DNA from: Rufibacter sp. XAAS-G3-1
GTDB lineage: Bacteria > Bacteroidota > Bacteroidia > Cytophagales > Hymenobacteraceae
Length of the DNA stretch: 64,000 nt
Direction of reading: 5' to 3'
Assembly (NCBI RefSeq): GCF_013623775.1
Contig: NZ_JABFAM010000009.1
Span: forward strand, 62,001 to 126,000
A program made the translations under genes and the position numbers. Under the pieces are notes generated by a model. It did no database searches, was not told the origin of the DNA, and saw only the letters and a list, made by a program, of their open reading frames with translations. This document shows positions 45,392-52,604 of this stretch, piece after piece. How positions within the stretch are numbered: position 1 is the stretch's first letter; the number at the start of each line of letters is the position of its first letter.

Positions 45392-45967
45392 CAGGCGCGC
45401 CACGTACTTCCCGATGATGTCAAATTCCAGGTTCACCTGGTCTCCGGGCTTCACGGCGTGCAGGTTGGTGAACTCATAGGTGTACGGAATAATGGCCACC
45501 GAAAAGAAATCGGCCCCAGATTCTACCACCGTCAGGCTGATGCCGTTGATGCAGATAGAGCCTTTCTCTACGGTCACATTCCCGGCCGCCTGCGGTTTAT
45601 AGGCAAACCGGAACAGCCAACTGCCTTGCTGGTCTTTCACTTCTTCACAAATGCCAATCTGGTCAACGTGCCCCTGCACAATGTGCCCGTCATACCGGCT
45701 GTTGGCCAGCAGGCACCGCTCCAGGTTCACGTTATCGCCCTGCCTTAACTGGCCCAAGTTGGTTCTGGAAAGCGTCTCCGCGATGGCGGTCACCGTGTAG
45801 GTATTGCCTTCTAGGCCCACCACCGTAAGGCACACGCCATTATGCGCCACACTCTGGTCTATCTTCAGTTCATGGGTAAACGGGCACGTGAACGTAAAAT
45901 GCCGGTTTGCCTGCTCATCCCTAATGGCTACCACCGTGGCCTGCGCTTCTATAATTCCTGTGAACAT
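45380..45967 (-). CDS. ribE: Riboflavin synthase alpha chain
   Basis: 195 residues from ATG 45967 (MFTGIIEAQATVVAI), the invariant start of the family. Riboflavin synthase makes riboflavin and ribulose pathway diketone from two lumazine molecules. The two beta-barrel halves each have the substrate-binding pattern (GVCLTVVGLEGNTYTVTAIAETLSRTNLG and GSICINGISLTVVESG). It also has LLANSRYDGHIVQGHVDQIG and ends VARLLQK. Lumazine synthase is not adjacent. The stop lies inside the split palindrome. Confidence 0.96.
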   Translation of the reverse strand: MFTGIIEAQATVVAIRDEQANRHFTFTCPFTHELKIDQSVAHNGVCLTVVGLEGNTYTVTAIAETLSRTNLGQLRQGDNVNLERCLLANSRYDGHIVQGHVDQIGICEEVKDQQGSWLFRFAYKPQAAGNVTVEKGSICINGISLTVVESGADFFSVAIIPYTYEFTNLHAVKPGDQVNLEFDIIGKYVARLLQK

Positions 45968-45977
45968 GGTTTCTTTG

Positions 45978-46112
45978 ATTTGAAGATGAGGAAATTTGGA
46001 GATGTGAAAATGAGGAAATTTGGAGATTTGGAGATGTGAAGATGAGGAAATTAGATTGAGTAATTGTTGAATCTTCACATCTCCTCATTTTCACATCTCC
46101 TCATCTCCAAAT
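45978..46112. repeat. Inverted simple repeat GATTTGAAGATGAGGAAATTTGG-type array
   Basis: Short units such as GAGATGTGAAAATGAGG repeat on one side and their mirror (CACATCTCCTCATTTTC, CACATCTCCTCATCTCC) on the other, giving a large imperfect hairpin between ribE and the exopolysaccharide gene. An upstream-extended ribE frame would run through it and is rejected. Confidence 0.75.
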
Positions 46113-47518
46113 CATTTCCCCCTTCCTTGAACGATGATTTTGATGGTGTAGAGCATGACCCTGAAATCCATGAGGAGGGACATGTTTTCTATGTAGAGAA
46201 TGTCATACTTCAGGCGGCGCACCATTTCGTGCACGTTTTGGGCGTAGCCGAATTTTACTTGGCCCAGGGAGGTGATGCCGGGCCTTACGCGGTGCAGGTG
46301 CTTGTAATGGGGAGCGTGCGCGGTGATTAACTCTATAAAATGCTGCCGTTCGGGGCGGGGGCCTACTAAACTCATTTCGCCAATCAAGACATTGTAAAAC
46401 TGAGGGAGTTCATCTAGCCGCACTTTCCGCATGAACCGCCCGAGTTTGGTTACCCGGGGGTCATCATCTGAGGAAAGGGCCGGGCCCATTTTTTCGGCAT
46501 CCAGGTACATGCTCCGGAACTTGAGGATATGGAAGGGGTTTCCGTGCAAACCAATGCGTTCCTGCCGGAAAAAGACAGGCCCGGGCGAGGTGAGTTTCAC
46601 CAAAACAGCGAGCAAGGCATACACCGGCGAAAGTAGCACCAGCACCAGAATGGCCACGCCTATGTCAATCACCCTTTTCAGGAGTAGTTGCCACACGGGC
46701 ATCAAATCGCGTTTTACCTCAATCAAGGGGGTGCCAAACAAATGCGACACTTTCACGGAGCCCAGCAAGATCTGGTAGACATCTGGCAGGATACTGATCC
46801 TGACGTTCACCCCTTGCAACGAACTCAGAATCTGCTCTATGAGGCGGTGTTCAGATGGCTCAATGGCTATGATCACCTCTTCCACCGCAGATTTCTCTAT
46901 CACAGTAGGCAAGGTATGGAAGGAACCCAGCGACGGAATCTGCTCCTGAAAAGAATGCGGTTGGGACGGCTCGCTCTGCACAAAGCCCAGAATTCTAAAG
47001 CCCAGATGGCGGTTATTGCTCTCCAGTTCATCATACACCTCGCGGGCGTTGCTGCTGGAGCCCACTACCACCGTGTTAAAGTACACCTGGCCGCTGTACA
47101 CCATTTGTTTCAGGTGGCCTAAGACAAACAGCTTAAGCAACACAGAAAAGAAGAAATGCAGCAGAAAGTAAACGCCAATGGGTTTGGAGTACACCTCAAA
47201 CTGGTGGAAATCGGGGTCTTCCCATAGAATAGCCAGGTAAATGGCTACCGCGCCCCCAAAGGACAACCCCGCCAGAAAAATCACTTCCTTCAGCCTTGAT
47301 AAACGGAACACATTGCGGTAGCACCCTAACAGGCTGTACAGGATCACCCACAAAGAGGCGATGATGAAGGCCCGGCTTAAGAAGGCGGCGTCAACGGACT
47401 CCGATAAGTCAACAAATGAATAGTTATTTGATAAATTGAAGATAGACCACGCCAGAAAAGCGGCCAGGAAATCCCCGATAATAACTTTATAGATGTGTTG
47501 CGTACGGCTCAACTGCAT
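46112..47518 (-). CDS. Polyprenyl glycosylphosphotransferase (exopolysaccharide initiation)
   Basis: 468 residues. Five hydrophobic segments near the N-terminus, then a nucleotide-binding-like CoA_binding_3 domain (VGSSSNAREVYDELESNNRH). The catalytic Bac_transf part follows (KRVIDIGVAILVLVLLSPVYALLA, PVFFRQERIGLHGNPFHILKFRSMY, LPQFYNVLIGEMSLVGPRPER, segments of WcaJ/WbaP-type enzymes). It would attach the first sugar phosphate to undecaprenyl phosphate in capsule or exopolysaccharide assembly. No other polysaccharide gene is nearby. Confidence 0.93.
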   Translation of the reverse strand: MQLSRTQHIYKVIIGDFLAAFLAWSIFNLSNNYSFVDLSESVDAAFLSRAFIIASLWVILYSLLGCYRNVFRLSRLKEVIFLAGLSFGGAVAIYLAILWEDPDFHQFEVYSKPIGVYFLLHFFFSVLLKLFVLGHLKQMVYSGQVYFNTVVVGSSSNAREVYDELESNNRHLGFRILGFVQSEPSQPHSFQEQIPSLGSFHTLPTVIEKSAVEEVIIAIEPSEHRLIEQILSSLQGVNVRISILPDVYQILLGSVKVSHLFGTPLIEVKRDLMPVWQLLLKRVIDIGVAILVLVLLSPVYALLAVLVKLTSPGPVFFRQERIGLHGNPFHILKFRSMYLDAEKMGPALSSDDDPRVTKLGRFMRKVRLDELPQFYNVLIGEMSLVGPRPERQHFIELITAHAPHYKHLHRVRPGITSLGQVKFGYAQNVHEMVRRLKYDILYIENMSLLMDFRVMLYTIKIIVQGRGK

Positions 47519-47696
47519 GAATGATCAACGAAAAGGCAGCAGGAAAAGCGCCCTTCAACCACAAAGCTACGCGCAAAATCTAAATCAGGCTTAAAAATTA
47601 TATTTGACGGCATTGCTTACCTATTTGCTAATTTCGCGACGTATTTCCTTCAGATATGCCCTCTAAACGTATACAAGCTCATTACCTGATACATTT

Positions 47697-48347
47697 ATGC
47701 TCATAGACAGTTACAAACACAAAGGCATGCGCAAAAGCCTGGTGCGTATTGTACAGGAGAAAGGAATCAAGGACAGACGGGTTTTACAGGCCTTGGAACA
47801 GATTCCCAGGCATTTCTTCTTTGAAAAGGCGTTTCTGGAGCAAGCCTACCAAGACAAAGCGTTTCCTATTGGCGAAGGACAAACCATCTCGCAGCCCTAC
47901 ACCGTAGCGTACCAGACAGAACTGCTGGAAGTACAGCCCCAGGACAAAGTGCTGGAGATAGGCACCGGCTCTGGGTACCAATGCAGCATTCTGTTGCAAC
48001 TCACGCCCCACGTGTACACCATTGAATACAATGAAGTGCTGTATCACAAAGCAAACCGGCAGTTCCAGACCATGGGGCTGGCACCCAAGACGTTTCTGGG
48101 CGATGGCTCTGAGGGCTTGCCCCCACACGCGCCCTTTGACAAAATCTTAGTTACCGCGGGCGCTCCCATTATCCCCAAAACGCTGTTACGGCAACTCACC
48201 ATAGGCGGGAAGTTAGTTATTCCCGTGGGAGATACCGCGCACCAGAAAATGCTGCGCATTACCCGGCTGGGCGAAGAAGAGTACACCAAAGAAGAGTTTG
48301 GCAACTTCAAGTTTGTGCCCCTTTTAGGAAAACAAGGCTGGAAATAG
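47697..48347 (+). CDS. pcm: Protein-L-isoaspartate O-methyltransferase
   Basis: 216 residues from ATG 47697. It repairs isoaspartate in aged proteins using SAM. The N-terminus MRKSLVRIVQEKGIKDRRVLQAL and IPRHFFFEKAF match the family start. The SAM loop is VLEIGTGSGYQC (residues about 84-95). IGEGQTISQPYTVAYQTELL is the characteristic upstream block. The C-terminal LVIPVG and KFVPLLGKQGW are intact. A palindrome-family copy (48351-48392) follows the stop. Confidence 0.95.
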   Translation: MLIDSYKHKGMRKSLVRIVQEKGIKDRRVLQALEQIPRHFFFEKAFLEQAYQDKAFPIGEGQTISQPYTVAYQTELLEVQPQDKVLEIGTGSGYQCSILLQLTPHVYTIEYNEVLYHKANRQFQTMGLAPKTFLGDGSEGLPPHAPFDKILVTAGAPIIPKTLLRQLTIGGKLVIPVGDTAHQKMLRITRLGEEEYTKEEFGNFKFVPLLGKQGWK

Positions 48348-48449
48348 ACTCCTGTTTTGGGCTTCTTTTTGGAAAAACAAGCTGTAAACAGGAAGCAGGA
48401 ACCAAGCCAAGGCTCAGAAAAAAGTACCTCCCCTTTGGATAAGACAGCG

Positions 48450-48457
48450 TATATTTG
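48450..48457 (+). promoter_or_regulatory. -7 box TATATTTG of the thioesterase gene
   Basis: TATATTTG matches the TAnnTTTG -7 consensus 25 bp before the ATG at 48482. No -33 TTG at normal spacing. Confidence 0.5.
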
Positions 48458-48481
48458 CGCCCTCCATTTCATTTTTACTTT

Positions 48482-49003
48482 ATGCGAAAGCAAAAATCTG
48501 TCAAAGATTCCTATGTGCGAATGACCGAACTGGTTCTGCCCAATGACACCAATACCCTCAACAACTTGATGGGAGGCCGAATGATGCATTGGATGGACAT
48601 TGTTTCGGCCATAGCCGGCCAGAAACACTCCAACCGCATTGTGGTCACGGCGTCGGTAGACAACGTGTCGTTCAGGGAAAGCATCAAGTTAGGGAATGTG
48701 ATTACTTTGGAGGCACAGGTAACACGTGCCTTCAGTACCTCCATGGAGGTGCACATCACCGTCTGGGCCGAGGATATTCCGTCCGGTACCAAGGTGAAGT
48801 CCAATGAGGCGTATTTCACCTTTGTCGCGCTGGACGAGAACGGGAAAGCCGTAGCGGTGCCAGAGGCCGTTCCTGAATCTGAGGAGGAGCAAGAGCAATT
48901 TGCCGGCGCCCTCCGCCGACGCCAATTACGCCTTATTCTGGCGGGCCGCATGAAACCCGATGATGCCAATGAACTGAAGGCTCTTTTTGAAATTGTAGGA
49001 TAA
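48482..49003 (+). CDS. Hotdog-fold acyl-CoA thioesterase
   Basis: 173 residues from ATG 48482 (MRKQKSVKDSYVRMTELVLP). The hotdog domain is shown by NTLNNLMGGRMMHWMDIVSAIAG (the active-site helix with conserved N..GG..W-D), VVTASVDNVSFRESIKLGNVITLEAQVTRAFSTSMEVHI (core strands) and VKSNEAYFTFVALDENG. It hydrolyses medium or long acyl-CoA to free acid and CoA, in the YciA/CTE group. The C-terminal 40 residues are charged. A small unknown gene follows 30 bp downstream. Confidence 0.9.
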   Translation: MRKQKSVKDSYVRMTELVLPNDTNTLNNLMGGRMMHWMDIVSAIAGQKHSNRIVVTASVDNVSFRESIKLGNVITLEAQVTRAFSTSMEVHITVWAEDIPSGTKVKSNEAYFTFVALDENGKAVAVPEAVPESEEEQEQFAGALRRRQLRLILAGRMKPDDANELKALFEIVG

Positions 49004-49033
49004 TCATCAGCCAGAATTTTTGTACATTCCCGT

Positions 49034-49672
49034 ATGACTTCTTCCGCCTCTGATCTTTTATTTCTCCAGCAACTGTATGGGCAAGACACGCTTTACGTCA
49101 TTTCTGAAGAACAGGCAAATGGAGAGACCGTTTCATTTTCGGGTGCCGCTAAAGTTGCTCCTGCTATTCCGCAGGTAGAAAAAACAGAGACTGCGGCTCC
49201 GGCACCAGATCCGGTTAGCGCCAAGGACGAAGCGAGCCCTGCGCCAGCTCCTATTCCTGCGCCACAGCTTCCTGCCGAAGAAATACGGTGGCTGGGAGAA
49301 GCAGTACACGGCACGCATTTACTGTTTGAGGTGCCGGAGGCGGTTTTCAGCCAATTGCCGCAACACACATTCCTGCAGAAAGTCATGGCCGCGGTGGGCT
49401 TAACCACCAATCAGGTTAAATTCGGGAATATGTCACCAGGCCTGGTGCACGACGTGAAGCAGATAGCCGCCAGTAACAAAGCAAAACACATCATCCTGTT
49501 CGGGCAGGGTTTGCCGGTGGCGAATCTCTCCCGCATGGAGTTCTACCGGATGTACAGGTTTGAGGAATCCCGCTTTGTGCTGGTAGACTCCTTAGAGGAC
49601 ATTGAGAAAAGCGTTGAACTCAAGAAGAAACTCTGGGACGTACTGCAGAAGATCTTTTTGCAGCAGAATTGA
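49034..49672 (+). CDS. Hypothetical Ala/Pro-rich protein with a C-terminal globular domain
   Basis: 212 residues. The N-terminal 30 residues (LLFLQQLYGQDTLYVISEEQ) and a C-terminal domain (from about 88: EIRWLGEAVHGTHLLFEV, FLQKVMAAVGLTTNQVKFGNM, HIILFGQGLPV, VDSLEDIEKSVELKKKLWDVL) are joined by an Ala/Pro/Lys linker. The C-terminal domain has a Rossmann-like alpha-beta pattern that could be compared with the DNA polymerase III psi subunit (HolD), whose N-terminal LQQL and later hydrophobic core are similarly arranged; the resemblance is faint. The function is unknown. Confidence 0.65.
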   Translation: MTSSASDLLFLQQLYGQDTLYVISEEQANGETVSFSGAAKVAPAIPQVEKTETAAPAPDPVSAKDEASPAPAPIPAPQLPAEEIRWLGEAVHGTHLLFEVPEAVFSQLPQHTFLQKVMAAVGLTTNQVKFGNMSPGLVHDVKQIAASNKAKHIILFGQGLPVANLSRMEFYRMYRFEESRFVLVDSLEDIEKSVELKKKLWDVLQKIFLQQN

Positions 49673-49742
49673 GAAAACAGGCCATAAACAGAAAGGGCTG
49701 CCATTGTGCAATGGCAGCCCTTTCTGTTTATGGCCTGTTTTC
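49673..49742. terminator. Two-way terminator with 34-bp perfect arms
   Basis: Arms 49673-49706 and 49709-49742 are exact mirror images around TG. The outer part is the main palindrome (GAAAACAGGCCATAAACAG and mirror); the inner part is AAAGGGCTGCCATTG and mirror. It fills the space between the convergent 49034 gene and the TlpA-like gene. Confidence 0.92.
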
Positions 49743-49743
49743 C

Positions 49744-50868
49744 TTAGTTTAACAGCGAAGCCAGCTTTTCTTCCAACGCTTCGCCCCGCAGGTTTTTGGC
49801 GATGATCTTGCCTTCTTTGTCCAGAAGTATCGTTTGCGGAATGGCGGTGATGCCGTAAAGGGTGGCGGCAGAACTCTCCCAGCCTTTCAGGTCAGAAACG
49901 TGCGGCCAGGTCAGTTTATCGGCTTCAATGGCTTTCAACCATTTGGCCCTATCCTGGTCTAAACTCACCCCGAAGATCTCGAAGCCTTTGTCTTTGTACT
50001 TGTTGTACATGCGCACCACGTTCGGGTTCTCCTTGCGGCACGGCCCGCACCAACTGGCCCAGAAATCAATCAACACGTACTTTCCCCTTAAGGAAGTAAG
50101 CGCAATCTCGGGGCCGTCCGGAGAGGGGAGTTTGATGTCTGGGGCGGCGCTGCCCATGGCGGTGCTTCTCATTTTGGAAAGCCGCGCCTCTAAAGACTTG
50201 GTGTATTTGGAATTCGGCAAAGCCGATTTGAAGGCCGTGTTCATGCTGTCTACAAAAGTGTAGTGCTCATCCAGGTTCAGGACATTACCGGCCGTATACA
50301 CTGATACCACCGAAGATGGATTCGCTTTCACAAACGCCTTCAGTTGGTTTTGGTTCTCCTGCTGCAAAGCCATGAACTGCTCCTGCAATCTTTTCACCTC
50401 AGCCTCATTTCCGGCCGTTGACGCTTCCTGGAACTGCTGGTTCAAGGCAGTGGCATTTTGCTGCATAGACTGCATGATCTTGTTCAACTCCTGAATCAAT
50501 TCAGAGTCTTTAGAACCTGTCACGGTATAGGTTTGGGCCACTTGTCCAGAATCGGCGGTCACCTCAATGGATTTGTTGTCCACCACCAGCATGATGCCTT
50601 CCTGGTTCTCAAACCCGAGTTTGTAGATGGCGGGCTCGGCCACGGTGCCTTCCATCACAAACGTGCCGTCTTTGTTTATCTGCGCGGTGTCAAATGGAAC
50701 AAACGCCTGTTCGCCCAGCTCGTCCAGAAAGACTTTGCCGGTGGTCATGTTGTTTATTTTGCCCGAGATCCGATAGCTTTTATCGGAATCTTCGGTGGCT
50801 ACTCCTTTCTTTTGGCAGGCGCTCATCACTAGGATGGAAGCGGCGGCCAGAATCAATTGTTTCTTCAT
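49744..50868 (-). CDS. TlpA-like thioredoxin lipoprotein with DUF4369
   Basis: 374 residues. A lipobox (ILVMSAC) follows a signal. The N-terminal half (YRISGKINNMTTGKVFLDEL ... AVDNKSIEVTADSG-like) is a DUF4369 beta-sandwich. The C-terminal half is a thioredoxin fold with IDFWASWCGPCRKENPNV, whose CGPC is the redox site. It probably reduces disulfides of exported proteins in the periplasm or on the outer-membrane surface. A single gene. Confidence 0.92.
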   Translation of the reverse strand: MKKQLILAAASILVMSACQKKGVATEDSDKSYRISGKINNMTTGKVFLDELGEQAFVPFDTAQINKDGTFVMEGTVAEPAIYKLGFENQEGIMLVVDNKSIEVTADSGQVAQTYTVTGSKDSELIQELNKIMQSMQQNATALNQQFQEASTAGNEAEVKRLQEQFMALQQENQNQLKAFVKANPSSVVSVYTAGNVLNLDEHYTFVDSMNTAFKSALPNSKYTKSLEARLSKMRSTAMGSAAPDIKLPSPDGPEIALTSLRGKYVLIDFWASWCGPCRKENPNVVRMYNKYKDKGFEIFGVSLDQDRAKWLKAIEADKLTWPHVSDLKGWESSAATLYGITAIPQTILLDKEGKIIAKNLRGEALEEKLASLLN

Positions 50869-50886
50869 GCTTTTCTGGAAATGAGC

Positions 50887-52344
50887 TTATTTATCTAAAC
50901 TCTCTTTCAATAACTTATTGGCTAACTTGGGATCTGCCTTGCCTTTGGTTTGCTTCATGAGATCCCCCATGAACATGCCCAGCAAAGAGGCTTTTCCGGC
51001 TTTGTACTCCGCCACTTTCTGCGGATTAGCTGCCAGCACCTGGTCAATGATTCCCTGCAACGCTCCCGCATCAGATTCCTGCACCAGGTTCTGCTCAGAA
51101 GCCACTTGCTGCGCCGTTTTAGAGGGGTTTTCCAATAAATACGGGAAAATCTGCTTGGCCGCTACGCTGTGGCTCACCTTATTGCTGTCCACCAGTTCAA
51201 TCAATCCGGCAATCTGCTCGGGCTTCAACGGAAACGCCTCTATGGATAACGTCAGTTCATTCAGGTAAGACTTCACGGGGCCGCTCATCCAGTTGGCGGC
51301 GGCTTTGTAGTTCTTAGTCTGCTGGCAAAGCGCATCGAAATACAAGGCAATGGCTTTATCATCGGTCAAAACGCCCGCGTCATAGTCAGATAAGCCGTAT
51401 TCCTGCGTGAAGCGGTTGTACAAGACCTGCGGCAGCGCGGGCATGCTTTCCTTCACCGCGTTCAGCCATTCGTCAGAGATAATCACCGGCGGAAGGTCGG
51501 GCTCTGGGAAGTAGCGGTAGTCGTTCATGGTCTCCTTGGAACGCATGCCGGTGGTGGTGCCGGTATTGGCGTCAAAGTTCCGGGTCTGGGAATCAATGGT
51601 GCCGCCGTTCTCCAGAATGGCAATCTGCCGCTCAATCTCGTGCTCAATGGCACGCTGCACGTTCCGGAAGGAGTTCATGTTCTTCACCTCCACCTTGGTG
51701 CCCCACTTGTCAGCGCCTTTTTTCATGACGGAGATGTTGGCGTCGCAGCGCAGAGAACCTTCCTCCATGTTTCCGTCGCAGATTTCCAGGTACTGCACCA
51801 ATTTCTTAATCTGGGTTAAATACGCGTACGCCTCCTCCGAATCCCGAATGTCCGGCTCCGACACAATTTCAATCAACGGCGTTCCGGCGCGGTTCAAATC
51901 CACCAAGGTTTCGGTCTCCCCCGCCAAGTGCATGGATTTCCCGGCGTCCTCTTCCATGTGGATGCGGGTAATCCCGATGCGTTTCTCGCCTCCTTCTTTG
52001 GTTTTGATGTCCAAGTGACCTTTGGTGCAGATGGGCGTTTTGTCCTGCGTGATCTGGTAGCCCTTTGGAAGGTCTGGGTAGAAGTAATTTTTACGGGCGT
52101 AGAAGTTGTTGCGCGTAATCTGGCAGTCGGTAGCCAGGCCCATCTTCATGGCCATTTCCACCACTTTCTTGTTCACGCGCGGCAAGGTGCCGGGGTGCCC
52201 CAACGTGATGACGCTCAGGTTCGTGTTCGGCAGCATGCCGTACTCTGTGGAATCAGCCGAATACGCCTTGCTCTCGGTCAACAACTGCGCGTGCACCTCC
52301 AGCCCGATGATGGCCTGGTATTGGGAACGGATTTCTTCGTTCAT
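50887..52344 (-). CDS. gatB: Aspartyl/glutamyl-tRNA amidotransferase subunit B
   Basis: 485 residues from ATG 52344 (MNEEIRSQYQAIIGLEVHAQL). GatB is the kinase-activating subunit of the GatCAB complex that converts Glu-tRNA-Gln (or Asp-tRNA-Asn) to the amide. Standard motifs present: GLEVHAQLLT, LGHPGTLPRVN, RNNFYARKNYFYPDLPKGYQI (cysteine and ATP-binding region), SLRCDANIS and EVKNMNSFRNVQRAIEHE. The C-terminal YqeY-like tail ends NKLLKESLD. GatA and GatC are not in the window. Confidence 0.97.
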   Translation of the reverse strand: MNEEIRSQYQAIIGLEVHAQLLTESKAYSADSTEYGMLPNTNLSVITLGHPGTLPRVNKKVVEMAMKMGLATDCQITRNNFYARKNYFYPDLPKGYQITQDKTPICTKGHLDIKTKEGGEKRIGITRIHMEEDAGKSMHLAGETETLVDLNRAGTPLIEIVSEPDIRDSEEAYAYLTQIKKLVQYLEICDGNMEEGSLRCDANISVMKKGADKWGTKVEVKNMNSFRNVQRAIEHEIERQIAILENGGTIDSQTRNFDANTGTTTGMRSKETMNDYRYFPEPDLPPVIISDEWLNAVKESMPALPQVLYNRFTQEYGLSDYDAGVLTDDKAIALYFDALCQQTKNYKAAANWMSGPVKSYLNELTLSIEAFPLKPEQIAGLIELVDSNKVSHSVAAKQIFPYLLENPSKTAQQVASEQNLVQESDAGALQGIIDQVLAANPQKVAEYKAGKASLLGMFMGDLMKQTKGKADPKLANKLLKESLDK

Positions 52345-52450
52345 GTTTTGTTTAGTATCAAGTATCATGTAGCAAGTAGCAGGTACTTCTTCCCACGATT
52401 CTGTTTTGGGTCTATTTTCTTTAAAACAGCCGCTAAATGGCTAATGTATA

Positions 52451-52602
52451 ACCTCACCCCCGGCCCCTCTCCACGGAGAGGGGAGTTTAAGAATCTTTTA
52501 GAGGGTAACTACCGTGTTCTGTTTCTAGCTTCTTTTCTGAAAAACAGCTAAAAAACGGAACACACAACTCCCCTCTCCGTGGGAGAGGGGCCGGGGTGAG
52601 GT
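52451..52602. repeat. 152-bp nested palindrome between gatB and alaS
   Basis: ACCTCACCCCCGGCCCC... at 52451-52487 mirrors ...GGCCGGGGTGAGGT at 52566-52602. The inside carries a second palindrome (GTGTTCTGTTTCTAGC ... GCTAAAAAACGGAACAC). A palindrome-family copy is at 52403-52437. The CCTCACCCC-type arm is also at 41319. It ends 3 bp from the alaS stop. Confidence 0.85.
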
Positions 52603-52604
52603 CT

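Noticed and set aside
45968-46110. FMN riboswitch upstream of ribE
   Set aside because: The region is a simple repeat without the conserved FMN aptamer sequence, and ribE stands alone.
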